A stretch of 64,000 bases of DNA from Atrichornis clamosus (Eukaryota > Chordata > Aves > Passeriformes > Menuridae). The notes under the pieces were generated by a model. The model saw only the letters and a program-made list of their open reading frames with translations. It was not told where the DNA came from and did not search any database. The stretch is taken from contig WBMZ01002713.1 in NCBI GenBank assembly GCA_013400975.1, positions 98,574 through 162,573 on the forward strand, in the 5' to 3' direction. The position numbers and the translations under genes are program-made. Positions 19,175 to 33,700 of the stretch are shown here, in pieces. Within the stretch, counting starts at the first letter, position 1. Every line of letters starts with the position of its first letter.

Positions 19175-19235
19175 TGTCCCTGCCCTTGGACAAGGGGTTG
19201 GACTAGATGATCATTCAAGGTTCCCTTCCTATGAA
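19175..19235 (+). mobile_element. CR1 tail remnant
   Basis: A 60-bp piece reads ccttggacaaggggttggac followed by tagatgatcattcaaggttc and ccttccta. This is the conserved core of the CR1 3' UTR. The octamer tail is lost. It is antisense to ROCK2. Confidence 0.8.
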
Positions 19236-21104
19236 AACTTCACTAAACCATTACTTACAAGAACACCAAAACAATATTCCTCCTGTTTTCCAAATCTTCA
19301 AATAAAATTCAATAAAATATGATGCAGTAAAAAGATAGAAATAGTCTTGTAACTTCAGATTACATTTTTCTAACTTGACCTACATGCTTTCTAAGGCAGA
19401 ACTTCCCAAATCTATGAACACAGGAAGTGACCATCTAATGACTCTTCACCAGGATTAAACCCCCATCATGCTGTTCCATATGCCAATAGGACCCTTAAAT
19501 AATTCGGGTCTTTCCTGAGTGATAACTTCTTCCCATATCTCAGAAGCTACCTTTGGATGCAAGCTGAACATCTCAGTAACAGCATACAATACAAAAACCA
19601 AATTAAAGGTAATATGCAAGGCAAATATAGCATTTTCCAAAGCTTATCCTACAGTAATCACTAGGATGTGTTGCAATTCACTTTTCCATTAATTAAGCAT
19701 TAGTAATTAGTATGTGAACGAATAATCTGGGACATGATAATGCAGCCGACATTTACTGTTGGGAGGTCTTGCTATTCTAGTTCTTTAACAGTTTTACATT
19801 AATTAACAGATTAACATTCTAACAATATTGAGTATGTACAGTTTGGAAACCTAAAAGCAACTACTGTCCACAAATGAGTATGTAAATACTTAACAACAGG
19901 CTTTACTTACAGTCTGATTTCTGTATATGAAGCAAACACTGAAATGGTTTAAATGTTGTCTACTATTGAATACAGGCAAATTTTTCTTCACATAAAAGCA
20001 ATACTCCTCAAGACATGTCCTCTTATGTGCTGCATCCTACGTGCATATTTTAATGGTTTTATACATTTTCCCTTGCCATTTAAAAGGCACAGTGTGAAAG
20101 TGTTTCACTGTAAAGATAGGATGGTAACAGCCCCAAAATAGCTTCAACCTAAATACTTACAAAAGTATAATCACAAAATTGTTCAAGATGCAACAAGAAG
20201 GACTTTATGTAACACCACTATGGAACAGTAAAAACATGTAAAATAATGTTCAGAGAAGCAAAGGGGCATAATGAGTTGTAGTTTACAAGAGACAAGAGAA
20301 AATAATGCAAGATACTTTATATTAAGTATGATCAAAATAAAAATCCATTGAGATTTACAAAAAACGAAGAATGCGCAGAGGCTTCAGTCTTCCCTTCTGG
20401 GATAAGAATGAAAACAAATCCTAAAGAAAATCACTATATACATCAACAAACGTGCTGAGGACTGCAAGATCTACTGAAATTCACTCAAAGTATTTAAGGA
20501 GACTGTCTTAATCAACTTACATTGAGACCTCAGGAGAACAGGAGAGGTCAGCAGGACTGAATGGGGTAAATCAAAGCACTCCCAATTAAAGGCAGAGGGT
20601 TTTCCAAACTACAGATCTGAATATTTGGGGACAGGGAGTTAGAACAAGACATTAATCATGTTGAAACACCTAGAAGGTTAACATGTAAGATCCAAGGTTT
20701 GAGGATTTTTATTCTTCTCAAAAATAAAACAGTGCCACGTAACTGATTTCTGACAGAATACATGATATAATCAAGAAAGCAAAGCATCTTAACATAGGAA
20801 TAAAATGCAAGAGTCACCGTTCTCACTGGCAAAGTAAAAAAATAAGGTATAGGGTATCATGGAGAAGAGGTCCAAAAGGTAATTATCAGGAGTTTGATAA
20901 TCACCAGCACTTGGAAAAGTGTGTAAAAAAAACTTCCCTTGGGTTTGCCCTGTTCCAATTCTACAGAATATTTTCATTACCACAATAAAGCAACAGGATA
21001 AGAAACAGAGCTATTAACAACTAAAAAAAACCCCAATAAATTCAGCAAACGATACCAAGCTTGGAGTTTTGAGCACATGCTTTTTACTGCATTCAAAATT
21101 ACCT

Positions 21105-21182
21105 CAAAAAAAAAAAAAAACCCAAACCAAACTAAAACAAACAAACCCTCCCCCAAAACAAAACAACAAACCAAAAAAAAAA
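21105..21182. repeat. A-rich low-complexity tract
   Basis: It starts with 15 A, followed by an AAAC-rich stretch and a closing run of 10 A. It could be the remnant of a retroposed poly-A tail, but no source element is recognisable upstream. Confidence 0.8.
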
Positions 21183-21439
21183 GGACAATTGGATGCAACT
21201 GAAAGACAAGTCCAAAAAGAGAGGGAAAATCCCCACTAACATATGCTTTTGAAAGAAGTTAAATGTACAGAACATGAAAACTGGAATAATGAGTAAGCAG
21301 GAAAATGATATGGGGTTATAGCAAACTAGAAGTCCAATCTAGGATGCATAAACAGGAGGAGCATTGTATAAGACCTCACAGAGAACGAAGATTCTTTCAT
21401 AAATAAAGATCAGAAATCACTTGCTGATATTGTTATAGC

Positions 21440-21945
21440 CTAAGTCAGAATATCATGTCCAGTTTTGTGAATCCCTATACTGAGGACTGCAAAAGATAAG
21501 ATGGAAAAGAACTGAAGCAAAGTTAACAAGAGCAGGGAAATGATAAGCAATTTATGCTAGGATAGGCTGTCAAGACAGAGACCTGGGTCCTTGAAAACGT
21601 TAGCCTAAGGAGACAGGACAAGTTCTTTCAGAACATAAAAAGCTGTTACGAGAGATGATGATGATGGACACTTCCTTACCTCCCCCAACACACCACAAAA
21701 CAGTAGCTGAATTAGGCATGAAGGTTAGGTGGCAGATTAGGAAAAAAAAACAACTATACAGCAGTAGTGATGAACTGACATAATATAGCTCTCCAATGAA
21801 GCTGAGAAATCACTTTCACAAGATATTTACAAGTTAGAAAAATATTTATTACAGTAGATCTAGCTGAGGATCCTACCTTTGGGAAGAGGACTTTACTAGT
21901 GATCTCTAAAATTCCTTCCAAGCCTACCTAGAATCTATTCAAAAA
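21440..21945 (+). mobile_element. Possible ancient CR1-like remnant
   Basis: Scattered text resembles the CR1 thumb region and 3' UTR: an 'aggctgtcaagacagagacc' stretch and a 'ggacaagttctttcagaaca' stretch, then 'gaggactttactagtgatct' followed by 'ccttccaagcctacc'. The match is loose and divergence is high. An unrelated repeat or chance similarity remains possible. Confidence 0.35.
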
Positions 21946-23580
21946 TTGCTGGAAGAAATACACAAAACAGTAAATTAAGCTAAAGAAAGAGGACTCAAAA
22001 CTGAAGTAAATCAGCAGCTGTGAATATACAACTTAACATCTAGAACGTTATTCACTTCAAAAAACCCAAAAAACCCTTAACCACTACAAAAATAAACATT
22101 TTCTCTTCCAAATCAGTTGTCGCTATATTCTCTTTAAGCTTTAATAAAATAAAACTGGTCTTGCATGTCTTGCTGGTTTATCACTGTAGACATGGAAAAT
22201 TCAGCAGCTCAGCATAATCTGCTTTCATCTGAAGTCACTGTACATTTCCAGGTTCTTTAGCTAGTTTCAATTTTAGAATTCATATTGGTTTCAAAACATT
22301 TATGCGCACCATGCCCAGAACTGCAAACCTGTTAAAATGACACCAGAGATAATTTCCTATTCATTGGAAACCTTCAAGACCTTTATCAGCAACCTTTGCT
22401 CCTTAACAAGAGAGCAAGAGCAGGCTGGTAATTTTGACTGTCACTTTCCTGCAGCCATTTGTGTCCCAGTTCAGACAGAGACTGCCCAACAATCAAGCAG
22501 AACAGTACAAACACTAGACCTGCAAAAAGGCTATCTACAAATACACCAAAAATAAACTCATGCCTGCAATTGTTTCTCTGACATCCTGAAAAAGTGGAAT
22601 TAACTACTGTTTCATGAAAATCCAAATGCAATACATGGCCTTTTATTCATTTCCCAAACAGGGCACCCAAAGGCTACAGATGCAGGAGTCAGAGATAATA
22701 TCAGGAACACAGAAAAAAGGTCAGGGGGCTTATCTATGCTTGAGGAAGGAGACAGATGTACAGTCTATTCTTAAAATCATGTTTTGTCCAAAAGGTCATT
22801 CTTGCTCCATATTATCTAAGAATCCCACTCCTCCAGCATGAAAATTATTGTATTTATCTTTTGGTAACCTCAGACAGTTCAATCTGTGAAGCTAATGTCA
22901 GCAATGATCCATTGTACATTACACCATCAGAATCACTTACCCTTCAATTCCACTGTGAGCTTGTTTTTGGATAAATATATTTCCTATATATTCCTTCATG
23001 TAATGCAAATGGTTGCATTATACTGTACATTTTTACTAATCTATTTAGCAATCATGGATAAATAAGATGCAAGTACCCAACCTAATAATGAAAAAGGATG
23101 CTTATTAGGGTACATAACAAAAATTGTAACTATCTCTAATACAGTAACTGGTACTGCAAACAACAAGGCTTGAAAGGAAAAATCAAGAAAACATCTGGTA
23201 ACCTTCTCCCCTAAAAGTATGGTTAACTAGAAGTTATAAAAGGACTTGTTTTTTTTGTAATCACTGATTCAGAACAAATGATTACAAAACTCCCATGTTC
23301 TAAAAATACCAGCAACTGTTTAAAATCACTCTTTAAAACACTTTAACTCAATAAATAATGGCCTGCCTATCATGTTATCTCTTGCCTAACTTCAAATTTG
23401 ATGTCAGCAGCATATTCTAATCAGCTGTACCACATATTTCTTAAAATGTAAGTGCTGCACTTCACCATAATTCCATGAGCCCAGATTTGCAGTTAAAGTG
23501 ATGAATAAAACAGAGGTAATCAAAATCACATCTAACTTTGGAGTACTGAATTTGGATGCAGTATGGAAAAACTTACATGT

Positions 23581-23600
23581 AAATACGTTAAAATACGTTA
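23581..23600. repeat. 10-bp tandem duplication
   Basis: Two exact copies of aaatacgtta in AT-rich intron. Confidence 0.8.
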
Positions 23601-24034
23601 AGTATTTAAAATGTTTAAATACATAAAATAACAGAAATAACACTTCAATTCCTGTGTCAGGACTACTAATGCAATATTCTAGATTTTAAAGCAGAACAGG
23701 AATTTTTTTGAATGATTTTTGCTGAAACTCAATACATGACCTTCTAGGGACTGACTAGAGTAATAATTCCATCACTTGTAAAATGCATGATGATGAGATA
23801 TTATCAAAAATTGACATTTTCTCATAAGCTTCAATAACAAAAGGATATTTAAAAGGTTAGCCTCAGCCTCTAGGACTGGGACAGAACATGTTGTCTCTCC
23901 TGATGAGCCCATCTAGAAGTATTTTAACCCTCCCCGCAAAAAACAGGGAGAAAACCTAACCTTGTCTCACCTATCTAACCTACATAACTGGATGTCCTGT
24001 ATAAAGAGACCGGATTCACACTTGGGACAGACAT

Positions 24035-24110
24035 TAAGCAACCACTTTGAGCAGGGGTTGAATCTAGGTGACCTCTGGAGGTCTTCAAAGCTGAATTACT
24101 CTGTGATGCT
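24035..24110 (+). mobile_element. CR1 3' tail fragment
   Basis: The sequence 'gagcaggggttgaatctagg' followed by 'tgacctctggaggtcttcaa' and a terminal 'attactctgtgatg' is the CR1 3' UTR with one copy of the tail octamer. Upstream sequence to about 24000 may belong to the same copy but is too diverged to be sure. Confidence 0.85.
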
Positions 24111-25299
24111 ACAACTACTTTTGACCTGAGCATATGGCAGATCGGCAGCATGAAAATCAGTTTTTTATCAACAAATCCAAAAACTTCTGTTCTTACAAAG
24201 ATAAAGGTAGTCCTTAAATAAGGAATTTCTTTTCTGTACTAAAGTAGAAGTAAAGCAGTAGAAAAGAAGTGTTGACAAGAACTTGCTACCTGCAGATTTT
24301 AAGAGACATACTTCAGCAAGCCTGGTGAAATGAATGCCTATTGCAATCTGCTGCTGTAATTACTCATTTTTCAAGTCTCTGAGCAACAAGCTTGTTCTGT
24401 TCAGGAATCTATATTAATTAGCTACTTCTCCTACAAGATCAGTTAGGACCTTCACATTGCAAACAACTGCTCCCCTAAGCTGTGGGTAGCCTTTATCAAG
24501 ATCTTTGGGCTTCTTTAATTGAAGAGGAGGTGGTACAAAGGGCCACAAGAGAGCAGAAAATTTCTTCTGAAGGACTTTTTCAACTATTTCATCAATAAAT
24601 GAATTTAGTCATGGAAGAACTTTTACTCGTTTAGTCACTAAAATCCACTTAATGTAAAGTTTAAAACACATCAAGGTAACGGTAGAACCTTGTTTTAGAA
24701 GCTGCTAGGATGTGAACTCATTACAAAATTTAAAATTTCTATCACAGTTGACCACAAACTGGGAGAAATAACAGCTCTTGATTTTAGATCTGTTTATCTA
24801 GCCATAAATTCCACTCAGTGGGTGTTGTTATATCTGTTGCTTTATGAATCAGTTTGCAGAAGCTTTTAATGTTAATTGCAAGTTATATCAGAAGGAACTG
24901 TATTTTAAAATAAACATTACATAATATTAGACACCCAAGAAAAAACTCCAAACTACTGCATCTTGAAGAAAGAAACATAAGCAATAAATACTTATGTTTG
25001 TACACAGCACCTCAGTTTTGCTTTAGTCAGGATAAACATCACCTTATCAGTGTCTGTGAGATATTCAAATGTCATCTAAGACCATAATAAGATAAACATA
25101 ATATGTCACTTCGGATAGTGTAAAACATCGTGTGCCATGCATAAAAGAGCATGACTTAGAGCATGACACAGAATGACTGTGATTAAACCTGTTTCTATTC
25201 AGCTGGGAAGCATTTAGTATTCCTGTCCCTAGGAAACCTGAATATACACAAATACACGCACATCCTCACCCACAATGACAGGCACAGGTCCTGACACTG

Positions 25300-26557
25300 A
25301 AAGGGTATGAAGAACAAGAACAAAGGATTCTATGAATAAATCAGCAGCAAAAGAAAGTAAATGTGAGCACACTTTCTTGGTGGAGTAGGAGACCTGGGGA
25401 CAGAAGACAGGCACTCCATGCCTTTTTTGCTGTTGCCACCTGGGACATACACAGCTCCACTCCAGGCATCCTCCCAGGATCCATCTGAGGAGCATGAAGA
25501 AGCCAGTCAAAATCATTACCAGGCTGTCCTCTACCTCCTCTGAGAGATCACAGCAACTGGGGAGGTTCCTGTTAAGCAGAAAAGGGCATGCGTCCTGCCC
25601 ATCTTCAACGAGGAGAATCTGCAGAACAGCAGGACAGAATTCCAGTTAGGTTCAGACCCCTGGAAACTATTACCAAATAAATGGAGGATAAGTGAATAAA
25701 TTGATCACAAGTAAATTGTAGATAATCAACCTGTCTTCTCTAATGACATGACTGTTTCAATGCCCAAGGAGTGAGCAGTGTTGTTTATCTAGATTTCAGC
25801 AACGCGTTCAACACAGATTCCTACAGTAATCGTATGGGCCACTTGGGTACGCAAAAAATCAATTGGGTGGAAACCTGGCTGGACCATCAGGCTCAAAGTA
25901 TCATCGTGATCAGTAGAATCAAGTCCAACTTGGCAGCTGGTGACCATTAGCATTCCCCAGGGACTAATAATGGGACCAATACTGTTTGTTTTTACTAATG
26001 ACCAAAAAGCTAGGACACAGGGTACCTTCAGCAACTTCATGAATAACACAACCAGGGCAGTGGCTGATACGCTGGAGAGCAGAGCTGCTATCCAGAGGGA
26101 CCTGGGAAGGCTGGGAAAATGGGCTGAGAGGAGCCTCATGCAGTTTAGTGACACACACAGACTCCCACCTGTGGGATGGAATACCACCACACACTAGGAG
26201 AGACTGGCATTGCTGGCTAGACAGTGGTTTTGAGGAAAAGGATCCAAGGGTCCTGGTGAACAAAAAAGCGGGCAGCGAGTCAGCTGTAGGCCCTGCGGCA
26301 GAGGAGTATGACAAGAGGCAACAGACACACCTTGTCATTTCGGAAACTGAAATTGGCTATATAGAAACATTTTCTCCACCATTGTCAAATGTTGGAACTG
26401 GTTGCCCAGACAGGATACAGCATCTCCATGTTTAGATTATTTTTAAAACTAAATTCTAAAACATCATCTAATTGAACCTGATTACAAGTCCGTCACTGGT
26501 TTGGACCAGAAGACCTCTACAGGTCCCTTGAATCCTAAATTATCCTGTGATAGGTAT
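25300..26557 (+). mobile_element. CR1 LINE, medium-length decayed copy with reverse transcriptase remnants
   Basis: The order of CR1 ORF2 motifs is visible in shifting frames. They run from the linker (FYE.ISSKRK-like, 25318-25350) through a VYLDFSNAFNT-like stretch at about 25780-25815 and a WVETWLDHQAQ-like stretch at about 25866-25900. The HSPG remnant of the VPQGS motif follows at about 25952, then AIQRDLGRLGKWAE at about 26088-26130 and EEKDPRVLVNKKAG at 26230-26272. The thumb is largely deleted. The 3' UTR (ggttgcccagacagg, then ggtcccttgaatcc) ends at 26557 with tcctgtgat. The catalytic YADD-like site is lost, so the copy is inactive. It is antisense to ROCK2. Confidence 0.85.
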
Positions 26558-27582
26558 TTGTATTCAATTCTGAAAATAGCTTCAGCCAGAGCTCAGTTAC
26601 TGACAGGGTGCCATGTGCATCTCCAGAAATACCACAAATTATTTGGCTAGACATTGCTGTTAGAAGAGCTGGCAAGCTATTTTGTGAAACAATATTTCAT
26701 CGTGAATTGTATTATCACAGTGTCATTGATCATCAACCAGGGCCTGTCTGTGAAAGATGATGACTGTTTTGTTTTGTACTGCAGTCAAATCTAAGATAAG
26801 GGATGCCTGATGGATAAGCACAAATTGAAATAAGCAGAAACACCAGACAGTATCACAGGCATTCAAGTGGAACCTGGTCTCCTATGTATGTGGTGACTCA
26901 GACTTCCTGGCTAGCTGGAACCCCATTAATATGAAGACAGAAGGCAAATGAAGCCAGCATGGAAGAGACTTAAAACAGAAGTTATTATCATAGAACTTAA
27001 TGCCACAGGATGTTTCTGCTGCCAAGAAGTTTACATTGGGCTCAAGGCTCCTTGATTCAAGGGAGATAAAGCTGTTAAGAGCTATGAGACAGAAACCCAT
27101 CACATCTATCTCAGAGACTTCCAGAGCTCCCCATCTCTCCAGGCTGGCAAAATGCAATTGAATAGGCAGAGTCCTTCTGCACTCTGTCCCACGTACTTCT
27201 GAGCTATTGACTATTGCTGGGAACAGTGTAGTTAGACTAGAAAAAATCCTGATTCAATCGAGTGATCCACTTTCATGTTATTACTTTGGAAAACTGTCTT
27301 TTCATGCCCACACAAGCGGCTTTAATCCCCACAAATAATTACAAGAAAAAAAAGACAAGTTTCTTCCAGCCTCAATATTACATGCTCTGGACAAAAGAGA
27401 ACATCAAGTGCCAAAGGCAAGAATATACAAGGAAAAAGAGAAGAGCTTCAGCAACAGAGACTAAGAGAAACCATTCTAAAACCAGCAGTACATTGTATCT
27501 TGTCTGTCATCCTTCCAACCTGCAAGAGGAGCTTTGAAATTTGGGGCTGGAAGAGTAATTTGTTGACAAGGTGGCAAATGGC

Positions 27583-27639
27583 CAAAGGTTGGACTCAAAT
27601 GATCTTGGAGGTCTTCTCCAACCTAAATGATTGTGTGAA
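27583..27639 (+). mobile_element. CR1 3' tail fragment
   Basis: The text 'aaggttggactcaaatgatc' followed by 'ttggaggtcttctccaacct' and 'aaatgattgtgtga' is the CR1 3' UTR with a degraded octamer tail. Only about 57 bp remain. Confidence 0.85.
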
Positions 27640-30560
27640 ATGTGAGAAATCAGAGGCTGGATTCAAATGCCAGCTCTGGCAACAGCCAAATCACGTGCTA
27701 CTGGTACAAAGCAGGCTATGAGCTTGGAGAAAACACTTGAAAGGACTTAGTATCAGCCCTGTGCAATAAAACAATTTTTCTAATCTTCACAATATACAAC
27801 AAGAAAACTATTTACCATTTAGTGACATTTTAAAGTCATACTGCATCTATTTTAAGCTAATTTGGGGAGTGATAGTACAACTACGTACACATACAGACAT
27901 ATTAAAAGGAAAAAAAATTCAAAACTTAGAGAACAAAACAGAATAAAGGTTGACTGCCCAACCTTATTTCACTTCCCCTTCCACATGATAATCCAGCATG
28001 GAATGGGTGGCTCTGCAATCCTGCTTTGTTTCCTCTTTCCTGGATGCAACTTCACCTCTTGATCAGTGAAAACCAACAGAACTAAGTGTATAAAATTTCT
28101 CTGGGGTAGTTTAAAAACTACTTTCAGGTACATTCAATGTTCTAGGATCTTGATTTTCCTTACTGCACAGACAATGTAAAAATCACTCATGCTGCAGTTT
28201 CTGAAATACCATGACTGATTATCAATTTTACAGCTGGTTAAACCTCATTCTAGTTAAAAAAGGCCATTTGTTGTGGTAATACTCTATATGGTAACTCTGA
28301 AATAAAGTGGGACACTTGTTCTGGTATTAGCATAATGAGTTCCCAGAACATTCCTCTTCCCAATGTTCCAGATGTAGGTGCAAATCAAACAATTGGGTGT
28401 GCTTATGTATACAAGATCTTTTTGTTTGAATTTCTGAAAAGGAATCATATCAAATCGGCACAGGAAACTGTACTCGTTTCAGGAGAGACTCAAAATCATA
28501 ATGAAGTTCCTTACTCTTCTACTGCTAAGAGTGAAAACAATTTCAAGTTGCAGCAATATCTTCAATATAAAATTTACCATTAAGAGAACTCCAGTCTTTT
28601 GTTCCCAGACATTACCATTCTCAGTATCTCGATTTTGAATTTAGTGTTATTTGCATAATTTCACCAGCCTAGGAAATTATTTTCAAATCCAATTCAAAAG
28701 AAGACTTATCTCTACTCACACAACCCCTGTTGTGAAATTCTGAAATTAGAGCAAATATACTTCTTTTCACAGTAAAGATGACATTCCTGAGTTATTGCAA
28801 ACTCACTCTTGTGTTCATTATAGATGACGTAAAATCAAAGTTTTTGCTCTACATATACACTTTTGTCGTTTTAGCCATGCGTAATGCAACTTTCTGATGG
28901 ACATACAAGTTTCCAAGCTCTTAAGAAAAAATCCCATCCAAACCCACTACATTTTGAAGTCGATATGCACCTTTACTGTCTTTTACTCTTCAAGAGAATT
29001 CCTGGTCCCTAACTTCCTGTACACAAATCAGGAAGATGAAGGTACACAGGTAAGAGATAAGAAGATCCCCCTTTTAATTTTAATCACTTATAGGTGCAAT
29101 GACCCACCATGCAGTTTACCTTTTAATATTTATTTCTAAATTTTGTTATCACCCTATACTACACACTATGCAATTCTATATTTAATCCATCTCTTCACTC
29201 AGAATGCCATCACTCTCAGTGGAAATACTTTCATTAGATACCAAAATAGAACTCCTAGAAGCAGTAATCCTTTATGCTGACTCATTTATCTGAAAATATA
29301 ATTTCAGTTCTTCGAAAGCATGTACCTAACTTCATTACGTGCTCAAATCACCCATGTTTATGTGTACTTTTCAGAAACACTGAGTTAGTTGTAGTTTTCA
29401 CCGCAATAACAACTATTTATGAAAATTCATTAACATGGAGCTAATCCCTGCTATTTTGTCTGATCCCACAGTGACTGTAAAACATCTGAATAACAAACCC
29501 ACCATGGAACACCTGTCAGAAAACTATGTATGACTGTATTTGCTTAATTTGAATTAGAAGATATTTAAGACCTGAAACATTAATCATCAAATATTGATGG
29601 AAGTTTGGCATGAAAACAAGATCACATTTGTTCATGCAAAGGATTTGAAAGAATGAAAATCCACACACAGGTTTCTACAGTAAATCATGATACTGAAAAT
29701 CCAAGTTAGTAGTAAAATTACCAGAAAAAACCAGGCCAGAGTTTTAGCAGACATAACGCAGACAAGAAAGGCCAGTCAAAAAGATGAAAGGATAAAAAAG
29801 GATTACACAGGGAAATGCCAAAGATCATTCCAAACACATTTTGAAAGGAATTCTAAATATTATCACTTAGACTTGGGCAAAAGGAAGAAAGGAACAGATA
29901 AAATTATGGTTTTTTCAACCTAAATGGCTTAGTTCCAGTTACAAACCAATGTTTCTGCATTGACTTCAATTCCCATTAGCTACTACACTGTATGATAAAT
30001 TAGATACTAAATTCTTTTTTAAAAGACAGCAAATTAATTAATTGGAAATTTAACTCCCTAGCTACACCATTGATCCATAATGTTGGAGAAACCAAAGCCA
30101 CTTATTTCAAAAGTGATCTTTCCTGTATAATCCTAAAATACTATTAACACAAACTAGTGCTAGAATTCTAGAACTAGCATTAACATTCTAAAACTAGTTC
30201 TACATTTTTGCAATCTTAGTTCATAAATTTCTTTAGTAAAAGGACCGTGTAGGTTTTCTGCAGGTACTCCTACATGCGTATGTAAAAAGGTGGTCCACAA
30301 AGCATCATAAATTGAATCAGATTTGATGACTCCTTATCTGAGTTCTTCCCAATATCAACAAGTGAAAAATACATGTGCCTTGAAGTTTCTTGTTGAGCCA
30401 GCAAGATAACTTTCAGGTCATTCACCAGTACATGTACATCAACACAGAACATGATTCATTATTTGTAAATTGTTTCCAGAATCACCCACATTACATCCCT
30501 GGGAATAATGTGGGGGAAAATTATCTGAAAATACAAGTTTATTGTTTTCTAATGTTAGGT

Positions 30561-30622
30561 TAGTGGTTGGACTTGGTGATCTTAGACCTGATGGTCTTTT
30601 CCAGCCTCAATGATTCCATGAT
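30561..30622 (+). mobile_element. CR1 3' tail fragment
   Basis: The text 'gtggttggacttggtgatct' followed by 'tagacctgatggtcttttcc' and 'agcctcaatgattccatgat' matches the CR1 3' UTR and octamer-like end. It is short and 5'-truncated. Confidence 0.8.
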
Positions 30623-30727
30623 AAGCAATCCAGTAGGCTTACAAAGCAAGAGTGGGGATGCCAGCACCTCCAATATGACAGCACAGGCAAATGGGAAATC
30701 TTTCAGGTAGACAGAACAGGCTGAGTA

Positions 30728-30771
30728 GGGTACAGGTCAAGCAACAACAAAAAAAAATGGGTACAGGTCAA
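30728..30771. repeat. Short direct repeat separated by A-rich spacer
   Basis: The 13-mer gggtacaggtcaa occurs at 30728-30740 and again at 30759-30771, a period of 31 bp, with an A-rich spacer between. This fits replication slippage. Confidence 0.75.
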
Positions 30772-33700
30772 AGAAAAAAACCTCAACTTTAAGAGTACTG
30801 TCTTACACCAAAAAAACCAGTCCTGATTCCAGAATCATAAGTGCTCTGAGTTCCCAGAGAAAGATATTTTACAACAAGCAAATGGAGTGGCCCAGTGCAG
30901 ACACCCAAAGCAGCAGCTGAGCCTCATGCAGACTACAGAGCTGTATTTTATGGCCATGACTGTTTCTGAAAATATAAGCAGTGAAGACCATGCCCAGAGT
31001 CCAGCTCAGCCTTATCCCTGCACTGCAAATCAAAAGGTGAATGATCTCAACAGCTGTTACTTGCACTTCCCATTGTAACTTGAAACGCAGGCAGATTTCT
31101 AGGCGGAGACTTCTGGTGCACAACCACACCAGATTAGTGATGCAATTCCCTTCTCCTCCCTTTTATGAATTTTCACTCTACCAGTATCACAGCTTATATC
31201 TCATCCATTTTGCAAACTCAACACTCAGCTAAGCAACTAATATCCTTTGCTGGGAAATAGGATCAGTTTAATAAAAATGCTGCCTTTCCATCCCTTTATT
31301 AGCCACCCTGCCCCCAGCAGCCGGGGCAGCGTGGCCCACAGTGCATTGCTGAGAGCAGAGCAGGAATGGTGGCCAGGGCAGGACACAACCACTCTGGTCC
31401 TGTCCTCCACACTTACAGCTGCAGCCAGGAGCTGGTCTTTATATCCCTTTATGCATTCAGGAGTAAGAACTAGGATTGCCTCCCAATTCCAAGAAGCCTT
31501 CAGTACTGTTTCCCCACCAGTATTTGCTGGCTCTTCCCTGCTACACCATGGCAATCTCTCTCTGTCTCAAAATTATGAAGGAGAAGAAAAAAACCCACAT
31601 CCCCAAGACCACCCCACAGACAAGCATTTTCAAAACTAAGAGACTGTCCTTCAGCTGTATATGAAAGCCAACCCTTCCCTCAGAGCAGCAGCCTTATCCT
31701 TTATCTCTGACATGAAATTCTGTTCTAGCTGTACAAATGTCATCCTTCTTTAGCAAAATGCATTTTAACAGAAATCAGGGTTGTTTGCTAGGATGTACTG
31801 TTTTGCAGATCAATTTCACATTTACAGTTGTGATATTTAATTAACAAGAATGCTAATGAAGATATTAACTCACTCCCTTTGTCCTGGAGAAATATTTTAA
31901 GTATGAAACCTCTTACTAGCACAATTTTAGATCTTCTGTATTTAAAGACGTGCTAGGAAAACATCTACTATGAAAAAATGAGCCATAAATAAGTAGAAAT
32001 CATACTGAGTTGACATTTCCACAAGTCTCCAAAGTTCTAAAGCCGTCTATAAATTTGTAACCATGCTTTGCTATGTATTGATTTCAATTCCTTCAGTTAC
32101 CTCAATTAAGATTATATGTGCAAAGTTAACAGTATGACATTTTCATCATCAAAAATATTTAGGAAATGATAATAATACTTGACTTCATTTTAAAAATCTT
32201 CCACTCACCACAGCTGAAAAAATAGGGCACTTGCCCACCCCTAGGAACAGCTGCTCAAATACTATCCTCTGGTAAGTACATGATTAGATGGGAAGTTATT
32301 TAATTTCCTGATCAGCCTGAAATTTAAGGTGCTACGTAACACACAACCATCTGCATGAGCTACTGTGTGAATGTTTCTATGAAAAGCAGGGATTTTTATG
32401 ACTTGTAATTTATCCAAACAACACATATGTCAAACTTAAAACTCCAAGTGTGATACCATATACTTGCTAAACTCTGACATAAGCAATAGAAAAAACTAAA
32501 GCAACACTCAGTGTAGCTGTGACAATGTAAAGCACGACACTCTATAAAAACTGTCTGACTGACTGCGTAACTATGGCATGGTGTATTATGCACATTCTTC
32601 CAAGCAGTCATGATCTTAGTAAACCTACTCCCTCCTATTAAATTTTCTCACCAAGTCAAAAATGAGGAAGCATTCAGACTGTCATCAGCCCATCCAAAAG
32701 CCCTACGACACAGCTGCCTACCAGCTGCACAACCTTCCTGCTGACACATCATGTTCCACTAAAAGATCTAGGTCCTTCCCTGGACAGAAATGGACTGAAT
32801 GCACATTTTAAAGCATGACAGAGGAACGAAGATCAATGCAAATGTATGCTGTGACTTTTTGGGCAGCTCAGAGGAATATGAAGTACTGTCCCCATAAATG
32901 CAGAGGTTAGCCATTCTGCACAGCAGGCAGGAAAATGAGGTAAGTCCTTTCGAAGTTTCCACTTGCAAACCAAGGTGCATCAACTCTTTATGCTACAGAA
33001 ATAAGGAGAAGCTAAAAGCTTTGTACTTCTTTGCACTGCCATAAGGCACTTCAGTCAAGATTCATGTTATTTCTACTGAAGTCAGCAGAACTGTCTTATT
33101 TTAAAGCTTTTTAAAAAGTGGTGCTTTAGCTGAGCCAGTAATAAAACATCAGAAGTAGATTTTTACCAAAGCCATACTCCTGTGTTTCTCTCATCTCCTA
33201 ATTTTTTTCTTCTTTGGGTTTCCTTCCTTGCTACAACTCCATGGATTCCCACATAAAATGTCATTGTCTCAAAACTGATCTTGCATTTATTTCCATGATT
33301 TATCATTAACTGCTCTCAATATGTCATGTTTGACCACAGTCATAGCTCTTCCTCAGACTTGCAATGTCTTAGCCAGTGCATTTGTAGCTCTTTAAACTCA
33401 TCTTATCTACACAGTACAAGTTCTCATGTCATTTTTTCATACAATTAATCCTTTTTTCTTCATTACATGTCAAGAGATCTGCTGTATCAACAATGCTTGT
33501 GGCTCTTCTCATCAAACCACACAGTGAAAAACCTCTTCAAACCTTCAGATTGAAAAGATCACAAACCTTTCAATATTACAGACTTCTTTCTAGTGAAGTC
33601 AAACTTTAATACTTTTCAGAATTCTTCTTGTGGAGATCTGTTGTATGAAATTATACTATCTCAGCATTTTCTGTGAAAGTATTAAATTTACCACATAATT

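Noticed and set aside
25789..26338. Minus-strand frames of 133 and 124 codons
   Set aside because: They lie on the wrong strand of a decayed CR1 reverse transcriptase; the plus-strand motifs explain the sequence.
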